Under the pieces are notes generated by a model. It ran no database searches and had not been told where the DNA came from. It saw only the letters and a list, made by a program, of their open reading frames with translations. From Gossypium raimondii (lineage: Eukaryota; Streptophyta; Magnoliopsida; Malvales; Malvaceae), in assembly GCF_025698545.1 (NCBI RefSeq), contig NC_068567.1, positions 4,030,001 to 4,094,000 of the forward strand: a DNA stretch of 64,000 nucleotides. The letters are read 5' to 3'. The position numbers and the translations under genes are program-made. The stretch's first letter is position 1; every line of letters starts with the position of its first letter. Shown piece after piece: positions 10,980-24,217 of this stretch.

Positions 10980-13900
10980 TTAAAATTTTTAAATTTTAGT
11001 TAATAAAATAGTGGGAAAGAGGGGTTTTTCCCAAAGATGGGAAGGCAAAGTCAAAAAGGAGGTAAAACATGTTAGCAAATCCCAAATTGGTTCAGTGGAA
11101 GTGACAAACAATATCCCAAGCATTAATGGCACATTGGCTTATATACATATATATACGTACATATTGGTACTACCTTGTTATGTTCTTTTGACAATATGGC
11201 TTCTGCAACAATCTGAACTCAAATGAATAATGCCTGACATTTCCAGTTTATATCCCCCTAATAATTTTCCAGTTTTCTCTTATTTTCTTTAACTCAATAA
11301 TGCTCCATTCCCAAATTTAGCAATGAAATTAAATTGCTTTTTTTTTCTTGTTTATCATTACTTTACATTTATAAAATTTTAAGTTTGGGTTTAGAAAAAA
11401 TATTTTAGTGGAAATGATAAAATAATTTTTATTTTTCACGTATTTTATTTCTTAAATATTATTTTAAATAAATTTAACCAAACTGGGCGCGAATATGAAG
11501 GGGGTAGTCGGGGCCTTTTAGATGAAAATTTACTATTTAAGTCTCTATAAGATGATTATATCGAATTTTAATTATGATAAAATTGCCTTCAAAAAGATGA
11601 AAACAATAAATTAATATGTTATAAAAGTATGTTTTAATCTCACAAAAATTTATTATTTGATTCGTCCATGTAACCAAACACATTTCCAAGAAAATAGAAA
11701 CAAAAATGGTTTTTGCTTCCTAAAACTAAACGGAGCCTTATTTTCTCTATAAAAGTGGTATACAATAATTTTTTGTCGGTAAAATCTCATAGTTAAAATA
11801 TAATTAGGGATGTCAAATAATTCGAGTCTATTGAATTTCAACCTTACTTAACACTATAAGTTGGGGAGGAGTTATGGGTAGTTTTAACTATTGTGTCACA
11901 AATAGCAGATATGGTATTCCTATAATGAGATTAAGGGATATTCACCCATAGAATCTATCTAGGTTTGAGTTTCCACCGGAGCAAGTGGTATACCTTTATT
12001 TGAGTAGCTCATTTTAAACGTAGTGTGTGCGTGTAGGCTATAAATATGTTCGTATCGTGTGTGTGAGTACTAACCTTCTAATTATACACTACCAAAAAAA
12101 AATATGCGAAGATAAAACTTAAATGTAATTTTAATATTGATTCCAATTATACACTAAAAGTAAGATAAAGGTAAGTGATTTTTTAATGAGCGGAGTATAT
12201 AACCATATTAGTGATTAAGGGATATTCACCCATAGAACCTTTTAAACGTAGTGTTAAATTATACATCGATAAAGACAGTAGGAATGATCGCAAAGCAATA
12301 AGAAAGAAAAATAAGAACACACATATTTCACGTGGAAAACCCTTATCAGTTATGCGCAGTTTTTAAAAGTTAAACGACCCGTCAAACCTTCACCACCACT
12401 GATCCCCAATTTTGCCTCTCTATTTTATTTATTTAACAAGTGAGTTACACATTGAACTATTTATTCCAATTATACACAAAAAGTAAGATAAAGGTAAGGG
12501 ATTTGGGGGGGGGGGGGGTTGAGTGGTAAATCAAGGTTAAACATATGCAAACCCAAGTTTAGGCTTTTAAATTGAGTTTCCCAAAATTAAAGTGCATGTA
12601 AGCTTTACTTTATAATATTTTTTTTCATTGTAATTAAATAATAATAGGAAAAAAGTTTGTTTGTAGTTAAACATTGGTTTTCATTTGTCCCCATTCAAAT
12701 ATGTAGTAGATTCTCCTCTTTATCCAAAACCCACTATATTTCTTTATTATTTCCCCCTTTGTTTTCTCTCTCTTAATCTCTCGAGCTCTTCCTCTAAATT
12801 AAAGTGAAGATTTGTTTCCTTAAAAAATAAAATATGATTTAGGTTTAATTACGGGTTTAGTCCCTTTACGGCGCTGAAAATGGAATTCAACCTGTTCGCT
12901 TTTATAATGTTATTAGTAAGTTCAAATTGATAAGACGTATAGATTTGTTTTAATCACATTAAGACATTAGTTACTGGCGTAAATCCACAAGGCTTAGATC
13001 ATAATTTCATGTCGTAATTTCAGTGGCAGCAACTGATAGTACTATCAATTTCAACCGCTTATGTCAACCTAAAATAAAAAGATTAAATCTCGTATTTCAA
13101 TACCACAGCCCACAGTTCAACCTTATTGAAGTTTCTGAAATTTTAAACATGGCATATGTTTAAATATAGTTCATTAAATCATGTTTTTTTTTGTTCCGAC
13201 ACTTTTTGGTATTCAATGGTTATATTAGGTTTTGATTAAATTTAAAGTCAAGTTAGACTTGACTTCTACCTGTCGAGATAAAGCTCACACACAATAATTT
13301 TTTTCATCCACAAAACTCACACCCGAGACTTTATTTACCATTCAATCCATGTATATGTATATATCCCCTGTACTTGTGTTTTCAAGCATTTAGTCCCTCT
13401 ACTTTTCACATTTCAAAATCCAGATCCAACTGCTAATACTATTATTTTGTTGTTAAAATCAGGTTATTGTAACATATTTTTTTAATTACATGTCACGGAA
13501 CAAAATTAACAAAGTTAACAGATGGACCCGAATTTTGAGATCCGAAAAGTAGATAAACCGAATTCCCGGGAATACAAGTATAGGGACTAAATTCATAGCT
13601 TTCAAAAAGTACAGGGACTATAGGAACAGTTTAACCAGATATAAAATATGCTGGCAAGCAGCCAATATCTCACATGTGGACCAACTTGTTCTAAAGTGGT
13701 TTTCACCTACCAATTTTATTTTTCTTTTTGGTAAGCGAGGGGTTGATTTTTTTTTTTTTTTCAAAATTTGAAACACAGCCGTTGTGCTCTTCACACCCCA
13801 CAAACAATTTCATTATTTTCTCCTAACCATGATATTTTTATGATAATGTCTTAATCATTGCTTTATTTTTTTATTATTTAAAAATAATAATATAATAAAA

Positions 13901-14986
13901 ATAATTCAAAACAATCATAATGCTTTCCCTCTTTAGCTTGTTTTCCCCACTTTTCTCTATCTTCGAATGATTAATAATTTAATTAATATGGTTAGTCCGA
14001 TATACTCTTCGTATATTTATAATTTATTTTTTTATTTATTTATATAATAATTAAAATTCAAATGATAAGATCATTGAAAGATTCCCGTTAGATTACATTG
14101 TACGATATTTTTAAAATAAAAATTTGCTCATGCGGCTAACATTACATGCAAGGTATAATTATAAATTTAGCTCCTGATTATAACTAGACATTTAATGTGA
14201 CAACCCGTAACGTGTACCTGGTTGCTGACGTGAATACCTTTTTTAATTTTTTTGAAATAAACATGGACTACCACATAAGTTACCACGTTAATGCCGTTGA
14301 AATTTTCACAGTCCAACTAGCTTTTCCATTTTTTTAAAAAGCAGTTTAGCTAAACTTCGAAAGTTGAGGACCAAAGTGATTCAAAAAAGGACCTATGGCC
14401 AAAGTGACAAATGGGGAAAACATTAGAAAAAAAAAATCAAATTAATCATAATGCTTGTTTCCTCTCTTGGTTTGAATAATTAATAAACAAATAGATTAAG
14501 TACTCTAATGACGTTTGTTTAGGACAAAAAACGAGATGAGTGGGTGTTTTGTCTGTTTTGAAATTTGGTCGTAATTCATGTCCGTTTTACGATCCATTTT
14601 TAGAGTTTATAACTGTCCTTTCCAACAATATTATTTTCAAGATTCGAACCTAAGTCGTCTAGTAGAATATTTTTGGATTAAAATTTTTTTTTCTTCTGTA
14701 AATTTGGAGAATCTACAGAAATGCTAGCTTACATATGAATACGTGAAACATCTACAATATAGAAGTAGTCGAGAGTCTCTAAATGATTTCATTGAATTTA
14801 TAAAAATAAATATCGAGTGCACTTTTCTTCGTCTCTATTGTTTGTTTTTTGTTTTAAAAAATTTAATTAAAAATTATCGTAGTTTTATAAATATTAAGGT
14901 TAAGTTATGATTAGATTTTGTCCTTGTTTTGTACTCAACTTGACCATTTTGTTTATATATTTTAATTTTGTACAATTTGGTCATAC

Positions 14987-15025
<39 letters not shown>

Positions 15026-15632
15026 TTTGTCTTAACCTATATTAACAATATCATTAAAAATCAACAAGTGTTGGGCATAGTGATGAGGTTGATGGAAATA
15101 TACTATTGCAAAACAAAACCGTTAGTACTGACAGGGAAAATAAACTAAGTGTAAACAAATAAAATAATCAGTGTGCTGTGGAAGAACCACTGGTTTAAAA
15201 GCAGATTCGTCCTGATCGGTGTAATCGTGTAGTGAAGTTGCCTCCCAAAGTTAACATAGAACTGTTGATTGCTTCTCTTGTGTAAAATGAGAAGAATGTC
15301 AGTTTTCTAAAATAGCAGAGGATTTTCCTCAACCGAAAATATTCTCTGCAACAGTCAGAATATTTTCCGCAACTGAAAATATTTTAAAAATATCTATTGC
15401 ATTACCAACCAAGGTACGTTACACTCTTAAAAGGAGAATTTAGATTTGAAATTTGGCGACAACATTATTGAAAGGAACAATCACAAACCCCAAAAGGACT
15501 AATCTTCATTGATCGTAAAATTGACATGAAAGATAATTTTGAAACATTACAATGAGAAAAAAAATGGGATTTAGGCAAAATATGCTTGGACTGACTTTTT
15601 ACAATTTTATCACATTCAAATATTAAACATTA
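10980..15632. other. Gene-free region with repeat debris
   Basis: Contents: a SINE 3' body at ~11866-11935; a repeated 60-bp piece around 11930-11960 and 12210-12240 (AAGGGATATTCACCCATAGA); a string near 12300-12345 (CACGTGGAAAACCCTT) often seen in plant retroelement debris; a G run at 12505-12518; a truncated MITE at 13357-13636; and (ATT)n at 14987-15020. Short ORFs here look like chance. Confidence 0.4.
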
Positions 15633-15745
15633 TGCTAATTGAGCGCTCAATTGGTATCGGCATTGTTGTCAGTGTAAGAGAACGTAGATTTTAGTGCATT
15701 AAATCGTATTATTCTCTACTTTAAAGATTGATGAGGGAGTATAGG
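15633..15745 (+). repeat. tRNA-derived SINE-like head
   Basis: Starts GAGCGCTCAATTGGTATCGG, a good tRNA box-A match, followed ~40 bp on by a worn box B and the TATTATTCTCTACTT body. The 3' part is lost. Confidence 0.45.
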
Positions 15746-17729
15746 TAATTTTTATTTCCCTAATTTGGAAAATAATTGCTGATATTAATCCTGCAAGTAA
15801 ACAATTAGGCAACTCCAAAAATTGGTTGACAATTGTTCTTTTCATCTTACACCATTTTCATATTCTAAAGACTACATGCCACAGGCTTACTTTAGGGTCT
15901 CTATTTTGTCATAAATTATATAAGAAATTCTAACATTGTTGATTTTTTTTTTTTCTGTTTCTTTAAGATGGTGGTGTTTGTATATTTATATGATATAAGT
16001 ATTGTTTATTGATATGACATACTAGATAAGTTTCATGCATACATACAAGTATCTTGTTCTAGACCTAACATGTGTTTATACGGTCTTATACACGTGTAAC
16101 CTCACAGGAAAACGAACTCGACCTGCAAGCTCATTAAGTCCCGCCCAAACTTATTCGGGTTTTGGATTGATGACGGTAATTATCCTAACAAATGTGTGTG
16201 TATATATAAACAAGTTTTATATAAAATAGAAACTGTTTGGGGAAAGAGAAGTCATATTTGATCCATGAAAAGCAGAAATCCGATCAAAATACTACATAGA
16301 ATCATATATTACTTGAATCGGATTAAAACTTATTTAACTAGTAAAAATGTGAGAAAACCAAAAAATCTTTAAAAAAATTAAAAAGATATATTTCTATGTT
16401 TTAACCTATAATCCTTTACATTAATACTAAGATAATATAATTAAGGGGAAAGAAATCTTGTTTTATTAATTGAGTCAAAAGTTAAATCGGTCGGACCATC
16501 AATTTATCAGTTTGACTGAATCGAATGGTTTGATTAAAGAAATCATTAAAAATTTTAATATATGTTTAAGAAATCTATTTTAATTGTCCGATTCAACCAA
16601 TTTTTTGCTCAATTCGATCGACTCATACTGATTCCTTAATCAAATGATTTAATGACTTTCTTTAGACAAATTCTTGATTCGACTGATTGATCCAATTCAG
16701 TTTGATTCAAACAATATTGCTAAGCGTGCACCAATAGTATACAGGTTGAGTGGACTTAGGCACACATAATTAGTTAGGGTTTTGAAAGGTTAAGGATAGA
16801 TTAAAAAATAGACTTAATTCACGGTTTAGCTCCTAAAGTATACCTATTTTTCCACTTTGGTATCTAAACTTTTTTTGTCCCAATTTGGTACTTAAAGTAT
16901 CAACTTTGGTCCGGTTCGATCCTCACCCTGGATATGGAGTAACTTTAAAACTCGTGGCTAGCATCTACCCCTTAATGGATCTACAGAATGCAGAGACTTA
17001 ATTACTGGACTCGCTCTAGTAAAACTTTAATAAATAAATAAATAAACGATTTGATTCCTATTAGATTTATTCAAATCCTTGGTTCTAAGTCATGAAATTT
17101 GTTGACCAAACCATCAACCCAACTTTAGTAGTTTGGTTTACGTTGAAAAAAGGAAAAGGAAAGAGGTGTGTTGTCAACTGTCAAAGTAAACCAAAGAGAC
17201 AAAGAGGCATATTGATTTTGCTTTTAGGAACCGTTAAAAGGAGGAGGCTTGCAATATGGGGTAAGCACTAAGCACTTCAAAAAAAAAAAAAAAAAAAACC
17301 CCACAAACAAACAGCCTTTCAAAATGTTTATTTTGATGATGATGATGATGATGAATGGAACAGTTCCCATTGTGGGCTTTGTAATATGTTGACCACAGCT
17401 CATAATTCCTCACATGGTGTAGGGGACCCCATCATTGGTCAGGCCATTGTGGCTGCTGCAACCATTGGTCCCGCCGTCGAAAGTGAGCTTTTGTGGCACT
17501 GATATGTGTCACTCGTGCCATTTACTCACCAAAATCATCTTTTTTTGGAACATGCTTTTTAACTCGATTAGAAGCTTGGCATGCCCTATAGACAAAGTAA
17601 ACTGCTTCATAAGACAACTAATGATAATACTACCTAAACTTTATTTTATTGCTGCAAGTTTTGAAATTTCAAACTCATTTTCATTAAGCAAGAGGTCTTT
17701 TTTTTTTTTTTCTTTTGAATTCAAATTCT
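15746..17729. other. Gene-free region
   Basis: Repeat-like stretches at 16480-16720 (TTCGATTGA motifs in both orientations) and 16800-16930 (TTGGTACTTAAAG-type). An A20 run lies at 17279-17298 and (GAT)n at 17335-17354. The sequence at 17380-17530 is GC-richer but shows no convincing exon on either strand. Confidence 0.4.
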
Positions 17730-18086
17730 GGGTGTGTTTGTTCAATCAACCGGTAATTAAATTTGGGTGTAATTATCTGTAATTATATTTGTTACCTGTT
17801 AGGTTAGTCTAATTATTGGTTCTCACTGAATTAAGTGTAGTTTGAGCATCCCAATTACTTGTTTGTTTGTTTATTTGGAGAGGGCTAAGAATTGGGGGAA
17901 ATTTGCGATGTAATTAGTCATGAGGAAAATTTTGAATTTTTTTAATTTATATTCTTTTGTAATTATAATTTATATTATCGAATATGATATACAAAATTAA
18001 AATGTAATTACATTTTGTCAATAAAAAAAATACTTAGAAAATTAGAATTCCTAGTAAATTGTAGTTACTACTATATAAACACACCC
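17730..18086. mobile_element. MITE with GGGTGTGTTT termini
   Basis: Ends GGGTGTGTTTG and AAACACACCC are inverted repeats. Most of it (from ~17816) is repeated directly at 18378-18650. No target duplication is evident. Confidence 0.5.
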
Positions 18087-18217
18087 TAAGAAAATAGAGA
18101 AATTATTTTATGGACCCTTCTCATCGCATCATTCATGGTCCCTCTTCAATTATTTCATAACATTTCAACAGTTCTTTCATGTCATTGATACATAATTTTA
18201 ATAATTTTTTTACCCAG

Positions 18218-18379
18218 AACCCTAAATCCTAAACCTAAATCGTAAACCTCAAACTCCAAACTTCAACCCTAAATCTAGAAGCCCAAACCTTGAACCTTGA
18301 AAACTCAGGATTCAAGGTTCAGGCTTCAAGATTTAGGTTCAAGTTTGGGGTTTACGATTCGGGTTCAAGGTTAAGAATT
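18218..18379. repeat. Palindromic block of telomere-like repeats
   Basis: Left half: degenerate AACCCTAAATCC/TAAACCT units. Right half: their imperfect reverse complement (GATTTAGGTTCAAG, TTTGGGGTTTACGATTC). It sits between two direct copies of a 280-bp block. Confidence 0.5.
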
Positions 18380-18655
18380 ATTGTATCTCATTGAATTGAG
18401 TGTAGTTTGAGCATCCCAATTACTTATTTGTTTATTTGTTTTGAGAGGGCTAAGAATTGGGGGAATTTGCGATGTAATTAGCCATGATGGATTTTTTAAT
18501 TTTTAATTTATGTTCTTGTGTAATTACAATTTATATTATAAAATATGATATACAAAATTAAACTATAATTATATTTTGTCAACCAAAAACACCTAAAAAT
18601 TAAATTTCCTTGTAAATTGTAGTTACTACCATACAAACACACCCTAAGAAGATGA
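18378..18655 (+). repeat. Direct repeat of 17816-18097
   Basis: The two blocks share the same order of motifs (GTGTAGTTTGAGCATCCCAA, GGGCTAAGAATTGGGGG, ATTGTAGTTACTAC, ACACACCCTAAGAA) at high identity. This copy lacks the left ~85 bp of the MITE. Confidence 0.7.
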
Positions 18656-19156
18656 GTGTAATTCATTGTATTATGAGAATATTCTGTATAAAAATTAAAT
18701 AAGGTAAAAAGAAGCAATATAGCAATGAAATAGACTTATTCAAAGATCAAACTATCTATCCAACCTTTAAAATTTGAAAAAATAAATTTGGGTAAAAGAA
18801 AATGACATTTTAATTTGATTTGGGCCTTAGGTAGAAATTTTCAAACTCGAGTTCAACACATCGACTTAAAATTTTGACAATTATATAAACAATTAATATA
18901 TATATTATCATATAATTATAAAATTACTCAAAATTATATTAATTACCTACTAGAGTTTCATTTTAATTGAAAGTTGAATTTAATCTTAACTAGTATGATT
19001 TTCAGCCATGCATCGTTTTGGGTTAATTATTCATTAAATTTATTGGTGTGGTATTATAAAATTTTAAAAATATTTACTCGATAATTATGTGACAAAAATG
19101 ACATTATAATGAATTTAAATTTAATAAAGAATTTTAACCATTATTATTTTTTGAAC

Positions 19157-19183
19157 AATCTTATTATAGGTTCTGATCATATC

Positions 19184-19214
<31 letters not shown>

Positions 19215-19342
19215 CAATATCTAGAACTATCCATAATCTCTCTCCAACCTATAAATAGGAAGATAATGCGCTACAGCGCACTTAAACTCACGTTCTCCTG
19301 CATTTACAACAATGTCCATACCAATCGAGTTAAGACTCAATT
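19157..19342 (-). repeat. tRNA-derived SINE-like copy with TA insertion
   Basis: Same family as 821-957, with head CTTAACTCGATTGGTATGG on the minus strand. A (TA)n run has grown within the body at 19188-19214. Confidence 0.5.
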
Positions 19343-19530
19343 GATATTATTTTTAATAATGTAAAAAAGAATACAAAGGCATGTGTCAAAGAATTAAGGC
19401 CTTAGGGTTTTTATTTATATATATATATATAGTAGAAAATATAAGGCCATATACGTTTTGTCTTGATTAAGAGGGCTTTTAACTAAAAACCCAAGTTTGT
19501 TGATAACTCTTCTAAATAAATTTTTTTAAT

Positions 19531-20064
19531 GGGTAAACTACATTTTAGTCATTAAACTATGTATAAGTTTTATGTTAATCACTTAATTAAAAAAAAGTTA
19601 CAATTTGATTGTTGAACTATTCAAAAGGTTTCATTAAGTTAGTGGGTTATTAAATTTGATGTAATATATAGCTTTCTCTGTTTACATTACCTGTACCAAT
19701 TAAAAGCTTTCTTTTCTCTTCTCTTTTATAGTGTAGTTTTTTTTTCATGAAACAGCTTTGAACACTATGAATCTACAAACCAAAATTGAAACAATTTTTT
19801 TCTCCGATCTCCAACACTAACCATCAAATCGACTTGGATGTAAGGTATGTTCTTCTACTTGTTGATGGGTTCTGATCCATTGTACTGGTCATTGAATCGT
19901 CATTTGAAGCTTGTTGGCGAAACCTTTTTTTTTTAAAACTTAACAGCCCAATGACTTAGATAAAAACTTTTGAATAATTCAATGACTTAAAATGAAAATT
20001 TCAAACAGTTCAGTGACCAAATTATACATTTTTTTAATTAAATGATCAAAACAAAAACTTACCC
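19531..20064. mobile_element. MITE with GGGTAA...TTACCC ends, 534 bp
   Basis: Terminal inverted repeats begin GGGTAAACTACATTTTAGTC. Internal strings on ACTATTCAAAAG and on Leu-like TTGGAT pieces match the element at 31277-31805 in inverse order. Non-coding. Confidence 0.55.
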
Positions 20065-20695
20065 GTAATTTAATTTCTTTTAGTTTTCATGTTTTTAGCT
20101 TTAGTAGTTTCAGTTCTTAGCAGCTAAAGGACTACATTGGGTTGTATTTATGGGCTTCAAATAAGCCCAAAGGGTGTGTAACTTATAGGCTTCAAATGAG
20201 CCACATGGATGATGGTAAAATCACAACATTTTAAAGGACATTTTCGTCTTTTTCTATGCTCTAACCTCTCTACCATAACACCAATTCAATGGGAAAATTA
20301 TTGATAATATCCTTATATATACAAAATAAGTTATATATACTTATATTTAAATCTTTAACTGAGTTTATATCATAAGTCAATCGGGTACTAACTTAATTTT
20401 AAACTTACTAAAATACCCTTTTATGTAGAACAATAAAGGTGTTTTTATGTTTTATATTTTATATAAACTCAATAAAAACTCAATTATAGTAAGACTTAAA
20501 CCCGTGACATGATAAAATTTAAACATTTAACTTTACTATTTCAACCCGATTCATTTAGTTTTTATGTAAACTTTTAATAAATATATTTATCACTTATATT
20601 TTTCTCGGTCACATCGTAAATGTGTCGTAATCTAATATAATTAATTTGTATGTATTGATACACATTACAATTTACAAATTCAAGAAGAGGACGAC

Positions 20696-20957
20696 CAGTG
20701 GCGGAGTTTAGTAGAAACTCACGGGGCCATGGCCACCCTAAAATGGTAAATTTTAATGTAAGCCCGTTATAATTTATAACATTTTAAATTAATAATGGTA
20801 AAATTATACTTTAGCCCCCCAAAATAATAAAAATTTGATTTAACTCTTAAAAAATTATAAATATATAGGCCATTAAAATTATGAAATTACATTTTACTAT
20901 CGTAAAAATATGCAATTTAATTTCGACCCCACCAATTTTTTTTTGACTCCGCTACTG
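20696..20957. mobile_element. Short MITE, CAGTGGCGGAG family
   Basis: Ends CAGTGGCGGAG and CTCCGCTACTG are inverted repeats with one mismatch, 262 bp apart. Related copies: 21284-21545 (opposite sense), 37808-38045, and one split by an LTR at 41488-41658 and 44268-44345. Confidence 0.6.
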
Positions 20958-21283
20958 AGGACAACAATAAATTTAAATATTAATTTTTGAGTTTCCAACA
21001 AAAATTCTTAACAATTATTTCCTTTTCAAGTTAGTTTTGTAGCCGTTACTAAAGTTAAAGTAAGCTTAGATTAAGTTTCTTTTGACCTTTTTCTCTCTAA
21101 TTTTCTTTGTACTTTTTAGGGCTAAGTAGGCAGTTTTGATATTGACTTGCTTTGTATTGTAATTTTTTTATATATAAAAAATAATTTTTTTATAATTTTT
21201 CTATTGAGAAGAGATCAGATCAAATAAGATTAACACGAACTAGCACAGAAATCTAAGCATTTTTTTTAAATTTTTCTCTAGAT

Positions 21284-21545
21284 CAGAGGTGAAACCAGAA
21301 AATTTGTTTAGGAGGGCCAAAGTTAAATTGTAACTTTTACGATAGCAAAAATTGTATTTTCATCATTTTAATAGCCTATATATTTATAATTTTAAATGAT
21401 TAAGTTAAATTTTTTATATTTTTAGGGGGCCAGAGTGTAATTTTATATTTACTAATTTAAAATTTTAAATGGCCTAAATAAAATTTTATCCATTTTAGGA
21501 GGGGGTCGGAACCCTGCCAGTCCCTCTAGTTTTGCCTTTACTCCA
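21284..21545. mobile_element. Second copy of the CAGTGGCGGAG MITE family
   Basis: Shows the family's ordered strings: GAGGGCCAAAGTTAAATTG, TTTACGATAGCAAAAATTG, TAGGGGGCCAGAGTGTAATT and ACCCTGCCAGTCCCTCTAG. The ends are worn. Confidence 0.55.
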
Positions 21546-21956
21546 GATTTCATTAAAAAAATCACAATATAAAATATTTGAATTTAATAAAAGAATTTAA
21601 ATGGGATTAAAGTTAGATTTGAGATTTTAAATTCAAAAAATAAAATAAAGGACTAAATTCTTTAAAATAAAAATAAAAGGACTAAATTATGAATATACTA
21701 AAAGTAAAACAACTCAAAGCATGTTTTAACTTTCTTTACATTACACTGAAATGGTAAACTCTAAAAGTGTAGTTATAATTAACCATATCTTTGCGGCCAA
21801 TCGGATGGGATCACATTATTTAAAGTTAAAGTTAGTGCTAATCATGCTCTTGCTTTTTTATCTTTAAAACTTTTTCTTCTTTAATTGTAATTATTAGACC
21901 CCAAATTCCTACCATATGGTAGTAGGTGATCCGTTGATAAGCAGATAATAGTGGGT

Positions 21957-22122
21957 TCAGTCTTAGCTCGATTAGTATCGATATTATTGTCAGTGCAGGA
22001 GGACATGAATTCGAGTGCGCTGAAACGCATTATCTTCCTATTTAAGAGATGGGGAGGGTCTATAGGTAGTTTTAAGCATTGTATCAAACAGAGCAGATAT
22101 GACAAAAACATAAAATGAGATT
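21957..22122 (+). repeat. tRNA-derived SINE-like copy, fullest
   Basis: Head CTTAGCTCGATTAGTATCG, then GAATTCGAGTGCGC 40 bp on, then CTATTTAAGAGATGGGGAGG and AGCAGATATGACAAAAACAT. Spacing of the two boxes fits an RNA polymerase III promoter, although both have drifted. Confidence 0.5.
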
Positions 22123-24217
22123 AATGTTAAAAAAAGTAGATAAATTTTTTTAAGAAGAGTCTAAAATGTAATGTAGATGTCCGACAATATAAAATTGTAA
22201 ATAGAGGTGTTGATGTCAACTTGGGTTAAGTTTTTGGAACGAGTCCATGTATTGTAGTAATATCATATATTAGTCATTCGAGTTCGAGTAACTCTATTCT
22301 TAAATAGGTTTAATAGACTAACAATGTAGTGATTAATTTGTAACTTTTTGGAATTAAGTGATTAAATTGTAAATTTATCCGTCCCTATTAGACTAATAAT
22401 CAATTTATAACTTTTGAATAGTTTAATGACTAATACGTGAATTTAGCCGGAAATGATTAAACATGAACCGTTGGATTTCATTTATTGTTTTCATGTTTTG
22501 CCTTTCTTATTCATGCAGGTGGACGAGGGACGTGTTTCTTTTTCTTTTTTTTTTTCTACAAAAGGTGTTATAATCTACAATAATAATATGTGTGTATATA
22601 TATATCATCTATATGTGTCGAATTTACAATTTTTTTATTTTTTGATTTTTCTTTAAAAAAGTAATTATATGTGAATTTAATTTTTAAAAGTTTTTCCAGG
22701 TTCAGGTTTGGGTCTAATTGCATTGAAACGATTTGTTTTAGGGTTTAAAAATTAATTTTATTTTTTGTATTTTATAATTAAAAATTTTAAAATATTTAAT
22801 TTGCTGGCTCGGGCCGAACCTCGGCCCAAAATGGGTCAGATATACTAAGCAGAGCAGGCCACGGACCTTGTTGTGTACAGAACTAGGCTCTACGTAAGAT
22901 AATGGCCTTTCATTTGTATTTTTTATTTTTAACAAAGGGATGATTCTATCTAAACTTGTCCATGCTCGGCTCTGAAGATGATTCAAAAAATGAGAGGGTT
23001 TAGATAAAAATATAGGCTTAGAAAATAAGTTTGAAAAAAAAAAGGTCCGTTTTCTAAATGGGTTGGGCCTCAATAAGTTTTTTTGACATGGTCGGAATTT
23101 GCAAAACAAAAAAAAAACCACTGCTTTTTTTTCATTATTTTGTTATATCGCTACTATTTTAAAGGTATTTGCTTGCTAAGTTGTACTTATATTAGTGTTA
23201 TATAAGTATATTTTTTCCATTTGTTAGGAAACTTTTTTTTTAATATTTTTAGTGCATGTGATGTATTATATATATTTTATAAAAAAAATTTAATACGGGC
23301 AGGGCGAACCGGAAACAAGTTTTAGCATTTTTATTTGGATCGGGTTTGGGAGAAAATTTAGACCCATTTTTTAGTCTGAACCGAGCATGTACCTAAATTT
23401 TTACTTGGCCCGGCCCAAACTTGACCTATAGACAACTCTAATTTTATACCATATATTGATAGAATAATGATAAAAAAATATACTAATAGCTAACTTTTGA
23501 TGTGTGGTTCTTCAAAAGTCCATATCAATGTTCTATTCAAGAAGTTCCTCAATTCAAAGTTGAAGAAGTTTGCTTTCAAAAACACTATTTTCCTCTTGAA
23601 ATTTAGGCTAATGGGACAATGATGAGATCAAGAGCTCACCAAATTCTTCAACTTTTTGTTTTTCTTAAAAGTATTTGCTCTAGCATACAAATATGGTGAT
23701 ATGATCTAAAAGAATTTTTAAATACAGAGAAAACTAAACATACCCTTCATTTACATGCTACATTCCATACCCTTCATTTACATGCAGCATGCCACTGTAC
23801 CACTTTGAAGCCACCCAAAAGGACACCTTTCTTAGGGAGATCAATATATGCTAAACCCTTAAAGGAGACTTCTTACCTCAACCTTTTAGTTTACTTGAGA
23901 CACAAGGCATGAGGTATAAGGTAATTCAGTGACCAAAAATGGGAGCAACGAAAGCTTCACCATAACTGTTCATAATATTAGGGCTGACAGGTGAGGGTGT
24001 AGCTTCCTATTTTACACGTGAAAAAGGGTTCGAATATGACACTGCACCAATGACCCAAAAATCTGATACGCATGATTTGCAAGTAAAAAAAATTCTATGA
24101 ATAAAATAAACGATGTGGTGACATAAACTCAATGCTGCTTGTCTAAGCAAAACCCATGTTGTTGGGGGCTTGTCTTGTTGTTTAAAACCACATGACCCAA
24201 CACACCTTCTTCTCCAA
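22123..24217. other. Gene-free repeat region
   Basis: Worn copies of the TAGACCTGTTCATGGG MITE family are visible at ~22790-23110 and 23285-23440. A 22-bp tandem duplication (CATACCCTTCATTTACATGC) lies at 23740-23790. The last ~200 bp are the upstream region of the 64-aa gene. Confidence 0.4.

Noticed and set aside
11011..11226. 71-codon plus-strand ORF with a hydrophobic end
   Set aside because: AT-rich, no homology recognised, no promoter or splice context; likely chance.
17380..17530. Possible exon or microRNA gene in a GC-richer patch
   Set aside because: No known microRNA sequence recognised, no hairpin arms seen, and no splice-consistent frame.
22738..23121. 127-codon minus-strand ORF
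   Set aside because: Lies in worn MITE sequence and poly-A runs; no family resemblance.
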